Assembly: GCA_964582475.1 (NCBI GenBank)
Contig: CAZOQS010000002.1
Span: 124,001 to 188,000 of the forward strand
Direction: 5' to 3'
Length of the DNA: 64,000 nucleotides
Source: JAGOTP01 sp964582475
GTDB lineage: Bacteria > Patescibacteriota > Patescibacteriia > 2-12-FULL-60-25
Made by a program: the position numbers and the translations under genes. Shown here one piece after another: positions 42,575-50,428 of the stretch. The notes below the pieces were generated by a model that made no database searches, was not told where the DNA came from, and saw only the letters and a list, made by a program, of their open reading frames with translations. Position 1 is the first letter of the stretch. Every line of letters begins with the position of its first letter.

Positions 42575-43264
42575 ATGAACCATTTCTCGCTCCTTGCCGT
42601 CAGCTGTTTCGTACTGGTCGGTACAACCGTTCTCCCACCACGGATAGGGGCGCAAGCGATGGAGTTAGCCGTTCCCTATGTCAGTCAGGTTCCGGATGGA
42701 GCGTTTGTCGCCCCCTGGGATGAAGCCTGCGAAGAAGCCAGTATTACTATGGTGAATGGGTTTTACCAGAACAAAAAAAGTATCTCCAAGAAAACTGGAA
42801 AAGCTGAAATGCAACGCATGTTCGATTGGGAAGATGAAACGTTCAAGAACAATCAAGATACGACCGCCGAGGAAACGGTAAAAATGATTGAACAGTTTGG
42901 TGCGTTTAGAGGGTTCGTGAAGCGCTCCCCTACGCTCGAAGGGATTAAGCGCGAACTTGATGCTCAACGGCCTGTCATTGCCCTCGTCAACATGTTCCAG
43001 CTTTATAATGAGCCTGCGCTCGGCGATTCGTTCCATATGTTCGTGATCACGGGTTACGATGACCAGCAAAAAGAATTTATCCTGCATGATCCTGCACGGA
43101 GCGGACGACGCTACTCGTACGAGCGCGTCCTCTCTGCCCTTCACGACTACAATCCCGTAAGCAAAGAAGCGGACGCAGAAGCGACCGTGATTTTTACCGA
43201 AGCAAAGCCTCGCTTGGGCATTTTTTCTAGCGTCATCAACTTCTTTAAGCGCTTGTTTACTTGA
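42575..43264 (+). CDS. Secreted C39-like cysteine peptidase
   Basis: A 229-residue protein with a signal peptide (about residues 1-26), then VPYVSQVPDGAFVAPWDEACEEASITM with the likely catalytic cysteine, DSFHMFVITGYDDQ with the histidine, and FILHDPA with the third residue. This is the Peptidase_C39_2 pattern. The C-terminus ends in a short amphipathic, basic helix. It overlaps the convergent permease gene by 8 nt. Substrate unknown. Confidence 0.8.
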   Translation: MNHFSLLAVSCFVLVGTTVLPPRIGAQAMELAVPYVSQVPDGAFVAPWDEACEEASITMVNGFYQNKKSISKKTGKAEMQRMFDWEDETFKNNQDTTAEETVKMIEQFGAFRGFVKRSPTLEGIKRELDAQRPVIALVNMFQLYNEPALGDSFHMFVITGYDDQQKEFILHDPARSGRRYSYERVLSALHDYNPVSKEADAEATVIFTEAKPRLGIFSSVINFFKRLFT

Positions 43265-44072
43265 TATCGGCTGCACGAACACGCGACCACAAAAGACTGC
43301 TCACGAAAAAGACCAACGACATGAGTACAATTGACCCACCGCTCGGGAGGTCGAAATAGAATGAAGTGAAGAGTCCAATCACGACCGATAGGACTGAAAT
43401 CACGAGCGCGATCCGGAAGGTCCGTGAAAAGCTCTGTTTGAATTGCGTAGCTGTTAAGACCGGAATCACCATGAGCGCTCCCACGAGCAACGTCCCAACG
43501 ATCCGGAGACTGAGCGACACCGTAATTGCTGCTAGAATGACTAACACGGCGTTTAACAGGCGAACAGGCACTCCGTTCGCTCGCGCGAGCTCTTCGTCGT
43601 AGGCGACCAAGAAAAAGGTCTTGAAGCCAGCGAGAACAATCCCGAGGACCGCCAGCCCGAAGACACCAATCAGCCAAAGATCAAACGAGGTGACGGTCGT
43701 GATGCTTCCGAAGAGAATGCTGAGCAAGTTCGCACTCTGCCCACGGGTGAATCCAAAGAGAATAATCGCCAGCGCCAAACTCCCGGAGAGAACCAATGCG
43801 AGCAATGACTCTCCAAACAATTTCCGACGGGTACGCAGCTCTTCAATACCCAAGGCAGCGACGGACGACGTAATCAACGCGCCAACCATCGGATTGATCC
43901 CAACCAGTGCGCTCAGCGCGACTCCGACAAGAGAAACGTGTGAGAGCGTATCTGCTAAGAGTGAATAACGTTTTACAACGAGAAAAATACCAATCGCAGG
44001 CGCAAGAATCGCGATCATCAATCCGGCCGCAAAGGCGCGGAGCATAAAGTCGTACTGGAAGATCTCGAGCAT
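43257..44072 (-). CDS. Metal ABC transporter permease (ZnuB-like)
   Basis: A 271-residue protein with eight or nine membrane helices of the ABC-3 family: MLRAFAAGLMIAILAPAIGIFLV, LLADTLSHVSLVGVALS (conserved D-x-H), and GTLLVGALMVIPVLTA. It is the membrane part of a zinc or manganese importer. It is last in the leftward operon binding protein-ATPase-permease, 3 nt after the ATPase gene. Confidence 0.93.
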   Translation of the reverse strand: MLEIFQYDFMLRAFAAGLMIAILAPAIGIFLVVKRYSLLADTLSHVSLVGVALSALVGINPMVGALITSSVAALGIEELRTRRKLFGESLLALVLSGSLALAIILFGFTRGQSANLLSILFGSITTVTSFDLWLIGVFGLAVLGIVLAGFKTFFLVAYDEELARANGVPVRLLNAVLVILAAITVSLSLRIVGTLLVGALMVIPVLTATQFKQSFSRTFRIALVISVLSVVIGLFTSFYFDLPSGGSIVLMSLVFFVSSLLWSRVRAADIK

Positions 44073-44075
44073 AAG

Positions 44076-44828
44076 CTAGGCGTGACGATGAATATGCGTA
44101 ATCTTCTTCCCGTAGATCCCATCGATCACATGCGGTTCGTGGAGCATGGAAGGCGCTCCCGAGCACAATAACCCACGATTCAAACACAAGATGGATTTCA
44201 CCTCTTCCGCGATCGCATCGATATCGTGCGAGACAAAGAGAATGGTGAGTTTTTGTTTTGTGTTGAGCTCTTTCAGGAAGGTATAAAATTCCGCTTGTGT
44301 CTTCACGTCTACCCCCACGAACGGCTCATCCAGGATCAAAAGCTTTGGCTCGCTTGCGAGGGCGCGCGCTACGTAGACACGCTGACGCTGACCGCCCGAA
44401 AGGCTGCTCATCAGCCGATCTTTCAGATCCAGGATCCCTGCCACCTGGAGCGCCTCACGGATCGCCTTCTGGTCGCGGATGGTCAATCGTCCGAAGATTC
44501 CTCGCTTCACCGTTCGACCGCTCTCAACAATCTCAGTCACCGTTGCAGGAAAAGCCGCCTGATCTTGCGAGATACGCTGAGGCACATAGCCAATCACTGC
44601 CTGATTCTTGGCCACGGTCGGCGCTAAGTTCGCAATCTTCACTTCACCTGAGGTCGGACGCAACAATCCAACTAATATTTTTAGAAGTGTCGTCTTCCCT
44701 CCACCGTTCGGGCCCACAATCCCGACATAATCCCCCGCTTCAATCGAAAACGACACATTCTCTAACACGAGATTGTGGTCGTAGGCGAAGCAGACATCAC
44801 GCGCTTCGATCAGCGGATGGGTGCTCAT
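44076..44828 (-). CDS. Metal ABC transporter ATP-binding protein (ZnuC-like)
   Basis: A 250-residue ATPase with Walker A GPNGGGKTTLLK, Q-loop IGYVPQRI, signature LSGGQRQRV, Walker B LLILDEPFVGVD and switch VSHDIDAI. The C-terminal HVIDGIYGKKITHIHRHA is His-rich, as in ZnuC. Its first 4 nt overlap the end of the binding-protein gene. Confidence 0.94.
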   Translation of the reverse strand: MSTHPLIEARDVCFAYDHNLVLENVSFSIEAGDYVGIVGPNGGGKTTLLKILVGLLRPTSGEVKIANLAPTVAKNQAVIGYVPQRISQDQAAFPATVTEIVESGRTVKRGIFGRLTIRDQKAIREALQVAGILDLKDRLMSSLSGGQRQRVYVARALASEPKLLILDEPFVGVDVKTQAEFYTFLKELNTKQKLTILFVSHDIDAIAEEVKSILCLNRGLLCSGAPSMLHEPHVIDGIYGKKITHIHRHA

Positions 44829-45760
44829 ACGCAGGTCAATGCCGTTCGTAAGGCGCGTAAGTTCTCTTCCATTACTTGAATATACTCCTTCCCCGACCGA
44901 AGGTCTTCTTCCATTAGTCCCTCGATTGGATTCAAGACCGCCGTTCCAACCCCCACCTCCGAGGCGACCGTTTCAGCAAACTTTGGACTCACCAGTGTCT
45001 CAAAGAAAATCGTCTTCACTCCCTTCTGTTTTGCGAGCGTCGAAACTTCCGCGATCTTCTGTGGCGAAGGATCTTCTTCTGGCGACAAGCCGAGAATATA
45101 GTAGTTTGTTAGATTGTAGCGCTTCGCAAGGTAGCGGAACGCGTTATGCGACGTCACGATCTCTCTTCGCTCACAGCGTGCCAGCCCTGCTCGGTAGGCA
45201 TCGTCGAGCGCCTTTAGACGAGCGACGTAGGCATCTTTCTGCGCTATGAACTGAGCTGCGTCTGGCGAGCTCTGAGACAAAGCCGTGGCAATCGCCTCCG
45301 AGATCTGGGCTGCAAACACTGGATCGAGCCACACATGCGGATCGAGCCCTTCCCCCTCTTCCGATGGCAATACCGCGATCCCCTCACTCAGGAACAATAC
45401 ACGAATCTGCTTCGCCCGCAGCCCATCCACCACTTTTTCCGCCCAAGGATCCACGCCGTTTCCATTGATCAGCACCAGGTCCGCCTTCTGCATCTTCACG
45501 AGATCTTGAGGCGTTGGTTCATATTCATGCGGTTCTACCCCCGGTGGCGTGATCGTTGTGACCTCAACCAATTCACCTCCTACGTTCTTCGCAAAATCCC
45601 CTAACGGGTAGATCGTGGCCACAATCTGCACCTTTTGATTCGTGCTCATCGGTTTCTGCGGCCGAGAGAAACGGGAACCGCTCAAAGCAAAGACAATGAT
45701 CCCGAGGAGAAAAAGGGTTCCCATCACGATCACGACACGGCTTTTTTGGCTAAAAATCAT
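44825..45760 (-). CDS. Metal ABC transporter substrate-binding protein (ZnuA-like)
   Basis: A 311-residue periplasmic or membrane-anchored binding protein of the A-1 cluster family. There is an N-terminal membrane segment (about residues 9-28). Metal ligands are in PHEYEPTPQDL, HVWLDPVFA and TSHNAFRYLAKRYNL plus an acidic residue near FFETLVSPK. There is no His-rich loop, so zinc and manganese cannot be separated. An AGGAGA lies 8 nt before the ATG, one of few native Shine-Dalgarno-like sites. The promoter and a Fur-family-like box lie just upstream. Confidence 0.92.
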   Translation of the reverse strand: MIFSQKSRVVIVMGTLFLLGIIVFALSGSRFSRPQKPMSTNQKVQIVATIYPLGDFAKNVGGELVEVTTITPPGVEPHEYEPTPQDLVKMQKADLVLINGNGVDPWAEKVVDGLRAKQIRVLFLSEGIAVLPSEEGEGLDPHVWLDPVFAAQISEAIATALSQSSPDAAQFIAQKDAYVARLKALDDAYRAGLARCERREIVTSHNAFRYLAKRYNLTNYYILGLSPEEDPSPQKIAEVSTLAKQKGVKTIFFETLVSPKFAETVASEVGVGTAVLNPIEGLMEEDLRSGKEYIQVMEENLRALRTALTCV

Positions 45761-45777
45761 AGGAATATCTCCTCTTC

Positions 45778-45806
45778 AGCTTATTGCAAGTCATTCGCAT
45801 TGTCAA
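45778..45806 (-). promoter_or_regulatory. znuA-type promoter with Fur-family-like 7-1-7 box
   Basis: On the - strand TTGACA (45806-45801), 17-nt spacer, TAAGCT (45783-45778). The spacer holds TGCAAGT-C-ATTCGCA (45785-45799), a 7-1-7 imperfect palindrome (5 of 7 pairs) as expected for Fur/Zur-type repressors. Confidence 0.55.
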
Positions 45807-45824
45807 TGTGACAGAGTTGAAACA

Positions 45825-45853
45825 TTGACATTTTTTAGCATTTCTGCTATCCT
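45825..45853 (+). promoter_or_regulatory. Consensus-like promoter of the cold-shock gene
   Basis: TTGACA (45825-45830), 17-nt spacer, TATCCT (45848-45853). Transcription would start near 45860, leaving a leader of about 110 nt before the ATG at 45970. A 9-bp inverted repeat, TGTCAATGT/ACATTGACA (45801-45809, 45822-45830), is formed by this -35 and that of the divergent promoter. Confidence 0.7.
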
Positions 45854-45969
45854 CCATAGTTGAATATACCTATCTTCTAAACGAAGAGCAGCAAAGTCGT
45901 AGATTTTCGCCGCCGTAGCATAACGCCGTAGTATATTTCACACTTTATTCCTTTTTCATTACATATTGT

Positions 45970-46173
45970 ATGAAAGGTATCATTAAGAAGCTCACAGATC
46001 GCGGATTCGGTTTTATCGGCGCTGAAGGAGAAGCAAAAGACTTGTTCTTCCACAGCAAGTCCCTCGTAGGTGTTATGTTCGATGATCTTCGCGAAGGTGA
46101 AACAGTCACGTTCGAGATCGAGAACTCCCCAAAGGGACCAAGCGCTGTCAACGTTCAGCGCGTACAGGCCTAA
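45970..46173 (+). CDS. Cold-shock domain protein
   Basis: A 67-residue OB-fold protein with RNP1-like RGFGFIGAEG and RNP2-like KDLFFHSKSL, ending EIENSPKGPSAVNVQRV. It binds single-stranded nucleic acids and acts as an RNA chaperone. The long AT-rich leader (about 110 nt) is typical of cspA-type regulation by RNA structure. A terminator follows at 46192. Confidence 0.95.
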   Translation: MKGIIKKLTDRGFGFIGAEGEAKDLFFHSKSLVGVMFDDLREGETVTFEIENSPKGPSAVNVQRVQA

Positions 46174-46191
46174 TAGCCTCACCGCTCAGAG

Positions 46192-46221
46192 CACCCGTCA
46201 TCGAAAGATGGCGGGTGTTTT
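46192..46221 (+). terminator. Terminator of the cold-shock gene
   Basis: CACCCGTCATC / GATGGCGGGTG, an 11-bp stem with one G-U pair, loop GAAA, followed by TTTT. Confidence 0.88.
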
Positions 46222-46228
46222 GTATTCT

Positions 46229-46257
46229 TTGACGCCTCGTGGAGCCCGTTCTATCTT
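46229..46257 (+). promoter_or_regulatory. Promoter of rarA, leaderless type
   Basis: TTGACG (46229-46234), 17-nt spacer, TATCTT (46252-46257), then 8 nt to the ATG at 46266. Confidence 0.65.
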
Positions 46258-46265
46258 TGTTCGAT

Positions 46266-47546
46266 ATGGCAACCCTGTTTGACGCCGACAACGCGGAACG
46301 CAGAAAAAAGGCCGCTCCCCTTGCGGATCGACTTCGGCCACAGACGCTCGATGAAGTCGTTGGACAAGCAGATCTCGTGAAGCCTGGAGCTGTCCTACGA
46401 AAACTGATTGAGTCTGGCCATGTTCCTTCCATGATCCTCTGGGGACCTCCCGGCTCTGGAAAAACAACCTTGGCTAAACTCATCGCTGGCTTAGGCGGCT
46501 ACACGTTTATCGAACTCTCCGCCGTCACTTCCGGGCTCGCCGACGTCCGACAAGTCTTAAAAGAGGCGGAGGCACGGCTGAGCTTCCATGGAACACAGAC
46601 CGTTCTGTTTATCGATGAAATTCATCGTTTCAATAAATCGCAACAGGATGCGTTTCTCCCACACGTTGAGAACGGCACGATCACGCTGATCGGAGCAACC
46701 ACCGAAAATCCAAGCTTTGAAATAAACGCCGCTCTCCTTTCTCGCGCGAAAGTGTTCGTGTTAAAAAAACTTGAACCAGAGGATATTCGTGGACTTATTT
46801 TGCGAGCCGTTCAAGACAAAGAACGCGGCCTCGGCGAAAAAGACCTCACCCTTCCAGAGGAGGTAATCGACGGTCTTATTTTGGTCGCGGATGGCGATGC
46901 ACGCACCGCCCTGAATACCTTGGAGTACTTAGCGCAAGCATCTTCCGCCGAGCAGGACCCAGAAACAAAAAAGTGGAAGCTCACCCCCACCGTCAAAGAT
47001 CTTCAGTCGCTCTTGCAGCGCACACACGTGCTGTATGACAAAAACGGCGAAGAACATCACAATATTATCTCGGCGTTGCATAAATCGATGCGTGGGTCGG
47101 ATGCGAATGCCGCCCTCTATTGGCTTGGGCGGATGCTTGAAAGTGGAGATGATCCGCTCTACGTTGCCCGACGGCTTGTTCGCTTCGCCTCAGAGGACAT
47201 CGGTCTCGCTGATCCGAACGCCCTCACACAAGCGATTGCGGGCTATCAGGCAGCGCATTTTTTGGGTATGCCTGAATGCAACGTCCATCTTGCGCAAGTT
47301 GTCGCGTATCTTGCTCGCGCACCGAAATCGAATGCGCTCTATGAAGCGTACAATGCCGTTCGCGAAGACATTCGAACGCTCCCGAATGAGCCCGTTCCGC
47401 TTCACATTCGGAATGCCCCGACCAAACTCATGAAAGAACTCGACTATGGCAAAGGTTACAAATACAATCCTGATTTCAAAGAGCCGATCGATCAGACGTA
47501 TCTTCCCGATAAACTCAAAGGGCGGACTTACTTGCCGAAGCCGTAG
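46266..47546 (+). CDS. rarA: Replication-associated recombination ATPase RarA
   Basis: A 426-residue AAA+ ATPase (MgsA/WRNIP1 family) acting at stalled forks. Residues 20-40 read LADRLRPQTLDEVVGQADLV. Walker A is WGPPGSGKTTLA, Walker B is LFIDEIHRFNKSQQD, and sensor 1 is GATTENPSFE. The C-terminal tetramerisation part has HKSMRGSDANAALYWLGRM and RASEDIG-like RFASEDIGLADP. ATG 46266 is set by the leaderless promoter; nine in-frame upstream residues are rejected. Confidence 0.96.
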   Translation: MATLFDADNAERRKKAAPLADRLRPQTLDEVVGQADLVKPGAVLRKLIESGHVPSMILWGPPGSGKTTLAKLIAGLGGYTFIELSAVTSGLADVRQVLKEAEARLSFHGTQTVLFIDEIHRFNKSQQDAFLPHVENGTITLIGATTENPSFEINAALLSRAKVFVLKKLEPEDIRGLILRAVQDKERGLGEKDLTLPEEVIDGLILVADGDARTALNTLEYLAQASSAEQDPETKKWKLTPTVKDLQSLLQRTHVLYDKNGEEHHNIISALHKSMRGSDANAALYWLGRMLESGDDPLYVARRLVRFASEDIGLADPNALTQAIAGYQAAHFLGMPECNVHLAQVVAYLARAPKSNALYEAYNAVREDIRTLPNEPVPLHIRNAPTKLMKELDYGKGYKYNPDFKEPIDQTYLPDKLKGRTYLPKP

Positions 47547-47561
47547 ACTGGCCTTTACAGT
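47532..47561 (+). promoter_or_regulatory. Promoter of the hydrolase gene, leaderless type
   Basis: TTGCCG (47532-47537), 18-nt spacer, TACAGT (47556-47561), then 6 nt to the ATG at 47568. Confidence 0.5.
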
Positions 47562-47567
47562 ACCTAC

Positions 47568-48647
47568 ATGTCTCAACACCATCGCTCCCACTTCTTTGTC
47601 ATGGCGGGTGGATTCGCGCTCTTCGTTGCCCTGTTTGTGATTTTCAACCAAGACAATCAAGCAACAGCTCTTCTTCCGCTTGAAACAGCTCCTTCAACCC
47701 CTTCAACGCTAACGGTAATTGAACCGACTCCCGTTAGCACGAGCACACCGGCGAGGTCAGCTACGGCGACTAGTTCACACGCGATCTCACTCCCCTCTCT
47801 TTTTGCGAAACCTTTTAATGGATCTGAATTCAAGGTGGGTCGCATCCTCGAACAGAACAGCACTTACACGCGGCATTACATTACATACAAAAGTGGTGAG
47901 CTGACGATCTCAGGCATCATGAACGTCCCAAAAGGCACAGGGCCGTTTCCTGTATTAATTTTGAATCATGGGTACATCGATACCGCTATTTACACGAACG
48001 GTCGCGGACTTCGTCGAGAACAGGATCACTTCACCCGAGCTGGGTATATCGTCGTTCACCCGGATTATCGGAACCATGCCCAATCGAGCAAGGACACACG
48101 AGACGAGCTCTCAGTTCGACTGGGATACGTTGAGGATGTCATCAATGCCGTTGTAGCCTTACGGGCCGCCGATCTTCCCTACGTCGATGGAGAGCACGTT
48201 GGGATGCTTGGCCATTCGATGGGTGGAGGCATTACGCTCGCCGCTCTCGTGACACAGCCCGATCTCATCGATGCGGCCGTTCTCTACGCCCCGGTTTCAG
48301 GCGACCAACGAGAAAGCTACGAGCGTTGGATGTCTCGTCGACCAGAAGCCGCAGAAAAGATTCGCGTGCTGTACGGCGAGCCCGCCTCAGCTCCAGAATT
48401 TTGGGACAACGTCTCCGCAGAAACGTTCTACAGCCGTGTCACGGCACCCGTACGCATCTTTCATGGAACGGCCGATCAAGATGTGCCGCTCGACTGGTCA
48501 AGAGAAACGAAACGTCTCCTGAACGAAGCGGGTAAGGACGCGGAACTCATTATCTATCCAAACGGACCCCACGAATTCGGCCGAGACTGGCCAGACTTCA
48601 TGCGCCAGTCTACAGAGTTCTTTGATCGATTACTTAAGTCTTCTTAG
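47568..48647 (+). CDS. Secreted alpha/beta hydrolase
   Basis: A 359-residue protein with an N-terminal signal anchor (about residues 8-25), a Thr/Pro/Ser linker (to about 65) and an S9/dienelactone-hydrolase-like domain: FPVLILNHGYID (oxyanion strand), VGMLGHSMGGGITL (nucleophile serine), HGTADQDVPLDW (aspartate) and YPNGPHEF (histidine). The full triad is visible. Probably an extracytoplasmic esterase or peptidase; substrate unknown. Confidence 0.88.
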   Translation: MSQHHRSHFFVMAGGFALFVALFVIFNQDNQATALLPLETAPSTPSTLTVIEPTPVSTSTPARSATATSSHAISLPSLFAKPFNGSEFKVGRILEQNSTYTRHYITYKSGELTISGIMNVPKGTGPFPVLILNHGYIDTAIYTNGRGLRREQDHFTRAGYIVVHPDYRNHAQSSKDTRDELSVRLGYVEDVINAVVALRAADLPYVDGEHVGMLGHSMGGGITLAALVTQPDLIDAAVLYAPVSGDQRESYERWMSRRPEAAEKIRVLYGEPASAPEFWDNVSAETFYSRVTAPVRIFHGTADQDVPLDWSRETKRLLNEAGKDAELIIYPNGPHEFGRDWPDFMRQSTEFFDRLLKSS

Positions 48648-48655
48648 AAGACTTG

Positions 48656-49696
48656 TTAGCTCTTCCAGATCGCTTTCGCGAACTTCCAAACGTACTTGGC
48701 GATAATGAGGACAATGAAGAAGTAGATGATCCACTGAATGGCAAAGAAGAACAGAGCGACGAGGCCAACTGTCAGGTCCTGTGCGACGCGATTCAAGTCA
48801 TAGACAAACGCACGAACAGCTCCCTTCCAAGAATCTCTGAGATTTTCCCCATCGACGAACTTGTTTTCGTAGACGCTGAGATTGAAATAGGTATATTCCA
48901 AACGATCGAGCTGCTCAGCCTTACCACGCGTGAGACGATCGAGCTGTTCATTGACGTTGATTCTCTCCTGTGTCAGACGTTCGATAATCTGGAGCTTGCT
49001 TTCGATAATTCTGGCGAGGCTCGCCACATCCTGCGAACGTGTGGCCAGAGTCGTAATTTCGTCATAGGCTCTCGTCGCATCATCCAGCGTCTTTTCAATC
49101 GTCGCCTTCTTCTTTTCTAAGATCTCGACCTCGCTCGTGAAGTCGTCAATCGTGCGTTTGATGGTTTGTGTGTTTTCGGACAAATCTTTTGGCTCAAGTC
49201 CCTTCACGATCGCTAAGATTTCTTCTAAACGAGCCCGTTCAACCTTAAACGTGTAAGTACAATTGTGGTCCGACTGGTTCGCCTGTTCAAAAATGACGTA
49301 TGTGCGCGCTTTAAGACCAGCGATCGTCCCACAGGTTGCGTTCAAGTCTCGTGTTTCAATCGTTCCGTTATATTCCTTGGTCTCAAATGCTTCTGCTTGA
49401 TTTCCCGCAACTCCCCCGGACATAGGCGGCACAGGCGATGTCACATTGCGGACAGATAACTGAGGCATGCCGGCGGTATACGCATCCGAAGCCATCTTTC
49501 CCGACCGCATATCTGCATCATACCCATACGAAGCCATTCCAACGGAGCTGACCGCTTCTTCGCTCCGGTTAAGGAAAGAAGGCATCGAGGGACTCAGTAA
49601 GCGAAAAAGAAAGGCGAAAAACACGAGAACGATCAAGGCGAGGCCTGAGAGCTTCAGCACATTCATTGGCTTGAGGTCGAGTTTGGAGAGGTCCAT
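48656..49696 (-). CDS. DUF4349 membrane protein
   Basis: A 346-residue protein with an N-terminal membrane helix (about residues 16-36), an extracytoplasmic DUF4349-type domain (NATCGTIAGLKARTYVIFEQ, YTFKVERARLEEILAIV), a long coiled coil (about 175-265) and a C-terminal membrane helix ending in a basic tail. This is the usual DUF4349 order; function unknown. ATG 49696 follows TATACT by 8 nt, so the mRNA is probably leaderless. A GTG two codons upstream is the alternative. Confidence 0.85.
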   Translation of the reverse strand: MDLSKLDLKPMNVLKLSGLALIVLVFFAFLFRLLSPSMPSFLNRSEEAVSSVGMASYGYDADMRSGKMASDAYTAGMPQLSVRNVTSPVPPMSGGVAGNQAEAFETKEYNGTIETRDLNATCGTIAGLKARTYVIFEQANQSDHNCTYTFKVERARLEEILAIVKGLEPKDLSENTQTIKRTIDDFTSEVEILEKKKATIEKTLDDATRAYDEITTLATRSQDVASLARIIESKLQIIERLTQERINVNEQLDRLTRGKAEQLDRLEYTYFNLSVYENKFVDGENLRDSWKGAVRAFVYDLNRVAQDLTVGLVALFFFAIQWIIYFFIVLIIAKYVWKFAKAIWKS

Positions 49697-49704
49697 ATGC
49701 ACTT

Positions 49705-49710
49705 AGTATA
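49705..49710 (-). promoter_or_regulatory. -10 box 8 nt before the DUF4349 start
   Basis: TATACT on the - strand, then AAGTGCAT, then ATG (49696). Confidence 0.55.
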
Positions 49711-49741
49711 GCAAAAACCCGCGCGCATTGCGGGTTTTTGC
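49711..49741. terminator. Terminator-like hairpin between divergent genes
   Basis: GCAAAAACCCGC (49711-49722) pairs with GCGGGTTTTTGC (49730-49741) perfectly. It sits upstream of both flanking genes. The simplest reading is that it once ended the leftward ABC-F gene and was separated from it by insertion of cassette C. Confidence 0.7.
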
Positions 49742-49770
49742 GAGAGAGTTACTATTTTGATTACTATCGA

Positions 49771-49799
49771 TTGACGACAAGTGAATATTGTGTTATTAT
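49771..49799 (+). promoter_or_regulatory. Strong promoter of GC-rich cassette C
   Basis: TTGACG (49771-49776), 17-nt spacer, TATTAT (49794-49799). A leader of about 120 nt follows. Confidence 0.75.
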
Positions 49800-49827
49800 T
49801 TACAGTTAATTTACGCTAGATTCTGGT

Positions 49828-49865
49828 ATTTTTCTGTGAAGCTGGAATGTGCTTCACAGAAAAAT
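49828..49865 (+). promoter_or_regulatory. 15-bp leader hairpin in cassette C
   Basis: ATTTTTCTGTGAAGC (49828-49842) pairs perfectly with GCTTCACAGAAAAAT (49851-49865), loop TGGAATGT. Placed in the 5' leader about 50 nt before the Shine-Dalgarno. No T-run follows, so it is not a terminator; it may stabilise or regulate the mRNA. Confidence 0.7.
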
Positions 49866-49926
49866 TGTGGGATCTAGATCACAGCACCTTCGTTCGTGAG
49901 AATCCCAACGCCCAGGAGGCTCCGCC

Positions 49927-50358
49927 ATGCACATTCACCTGCTCGCACTTCTCGCCTGCCTCATGTTCGCCTGCTCCTCGGAGACAACTCAGGCCCCTCC
50001 CCAGGTTTACACGGTCACGTTCCGGTACCAGAGTGGGGCCAACCTCGCCCTCGCGGTGGCCGACCCGGAGGGGCGCCTCGGCGACCACACCTGCCGGATC
50101 GAGGTGGACCGCTTCGGCTCAGAGACGATCTGCTCGGTCGTCTGGACCGAGCCCGGTACTCCCGGAGTTCTGGTCTTCGATCTGCTCGCGACCGGAAACA
50201 GCTCGAGCCGGTGCGAAGAGCAGCTCCGGACCGGTACGGCTGCTGGCCGCGTCTCGGTCGAGCTCTGGAACGGTCCGCGTCTCCGCATCTCTCCGCCTCA
50301 GGCCTCAAGCCTCGCCGGACGGTGTGGCTTCACGGTCACCACGAACAACACGCTCTAA
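49927..50358 (+). CDS. Cys-rich lipoprotein of GC-rich cassette C
   Basis: A 143-residue secreted protein. The signal peptide (HIHLLALLACLMFACSS) has lipobox-like ends at C11 and C16. The mature part looks like an all-beta domain with four cysteines (DHTCRIEV, ETICSVV, SSRCEEQL, GRCGFTV), enough for two disulfides. CAGGAGG lies 7 nt before the ATG. The sequence is extremely GC-rich (46 of 60 bases at 50041-50100). It has its own promoter, leader hairpin and terminator. No family recognised; likely horizontally acquired. Confidence 0.75.
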   Translation: MHIHLLALLACLMFACSSETTQAPPQVYTVTFRYQSGANLALAVADPEGRLGDHTCRIEVDRFGSETICSVVWTEPGTPGVLVFDLLATGNSSSRCEEQLRTGTAAGRVSVELWNGPRLRISPPQASSLAGRCGFTVTTNNTL

Positions 50359-50361
50359 CTC

Positions 50362-50419
50362 AACACCCGCCACTGACGACCCCGCTCTTGGAGTCCTCGT
50401 AGCGGGTGTTCGTCTTTTT
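50362..50419 (+). terminator. Terminator of cassette C
   Basis: AACACCCGC (50362-50370) pairs with GCGGGTGTT (50402-50410), long loop, followed by CGTCTTTTT. Confidence 0.6.
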
Positions 50420-50428
50420 CCGACTTCT

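Noticed and set aside
43966..43983. Near-match to the 13-mer context (TTGTAAAACGTTAT on the - strand)
   Set aside because: It has two mismatches, lies in the permease gene, is far from the cluster and has the opposite orientation to the right-hand group.
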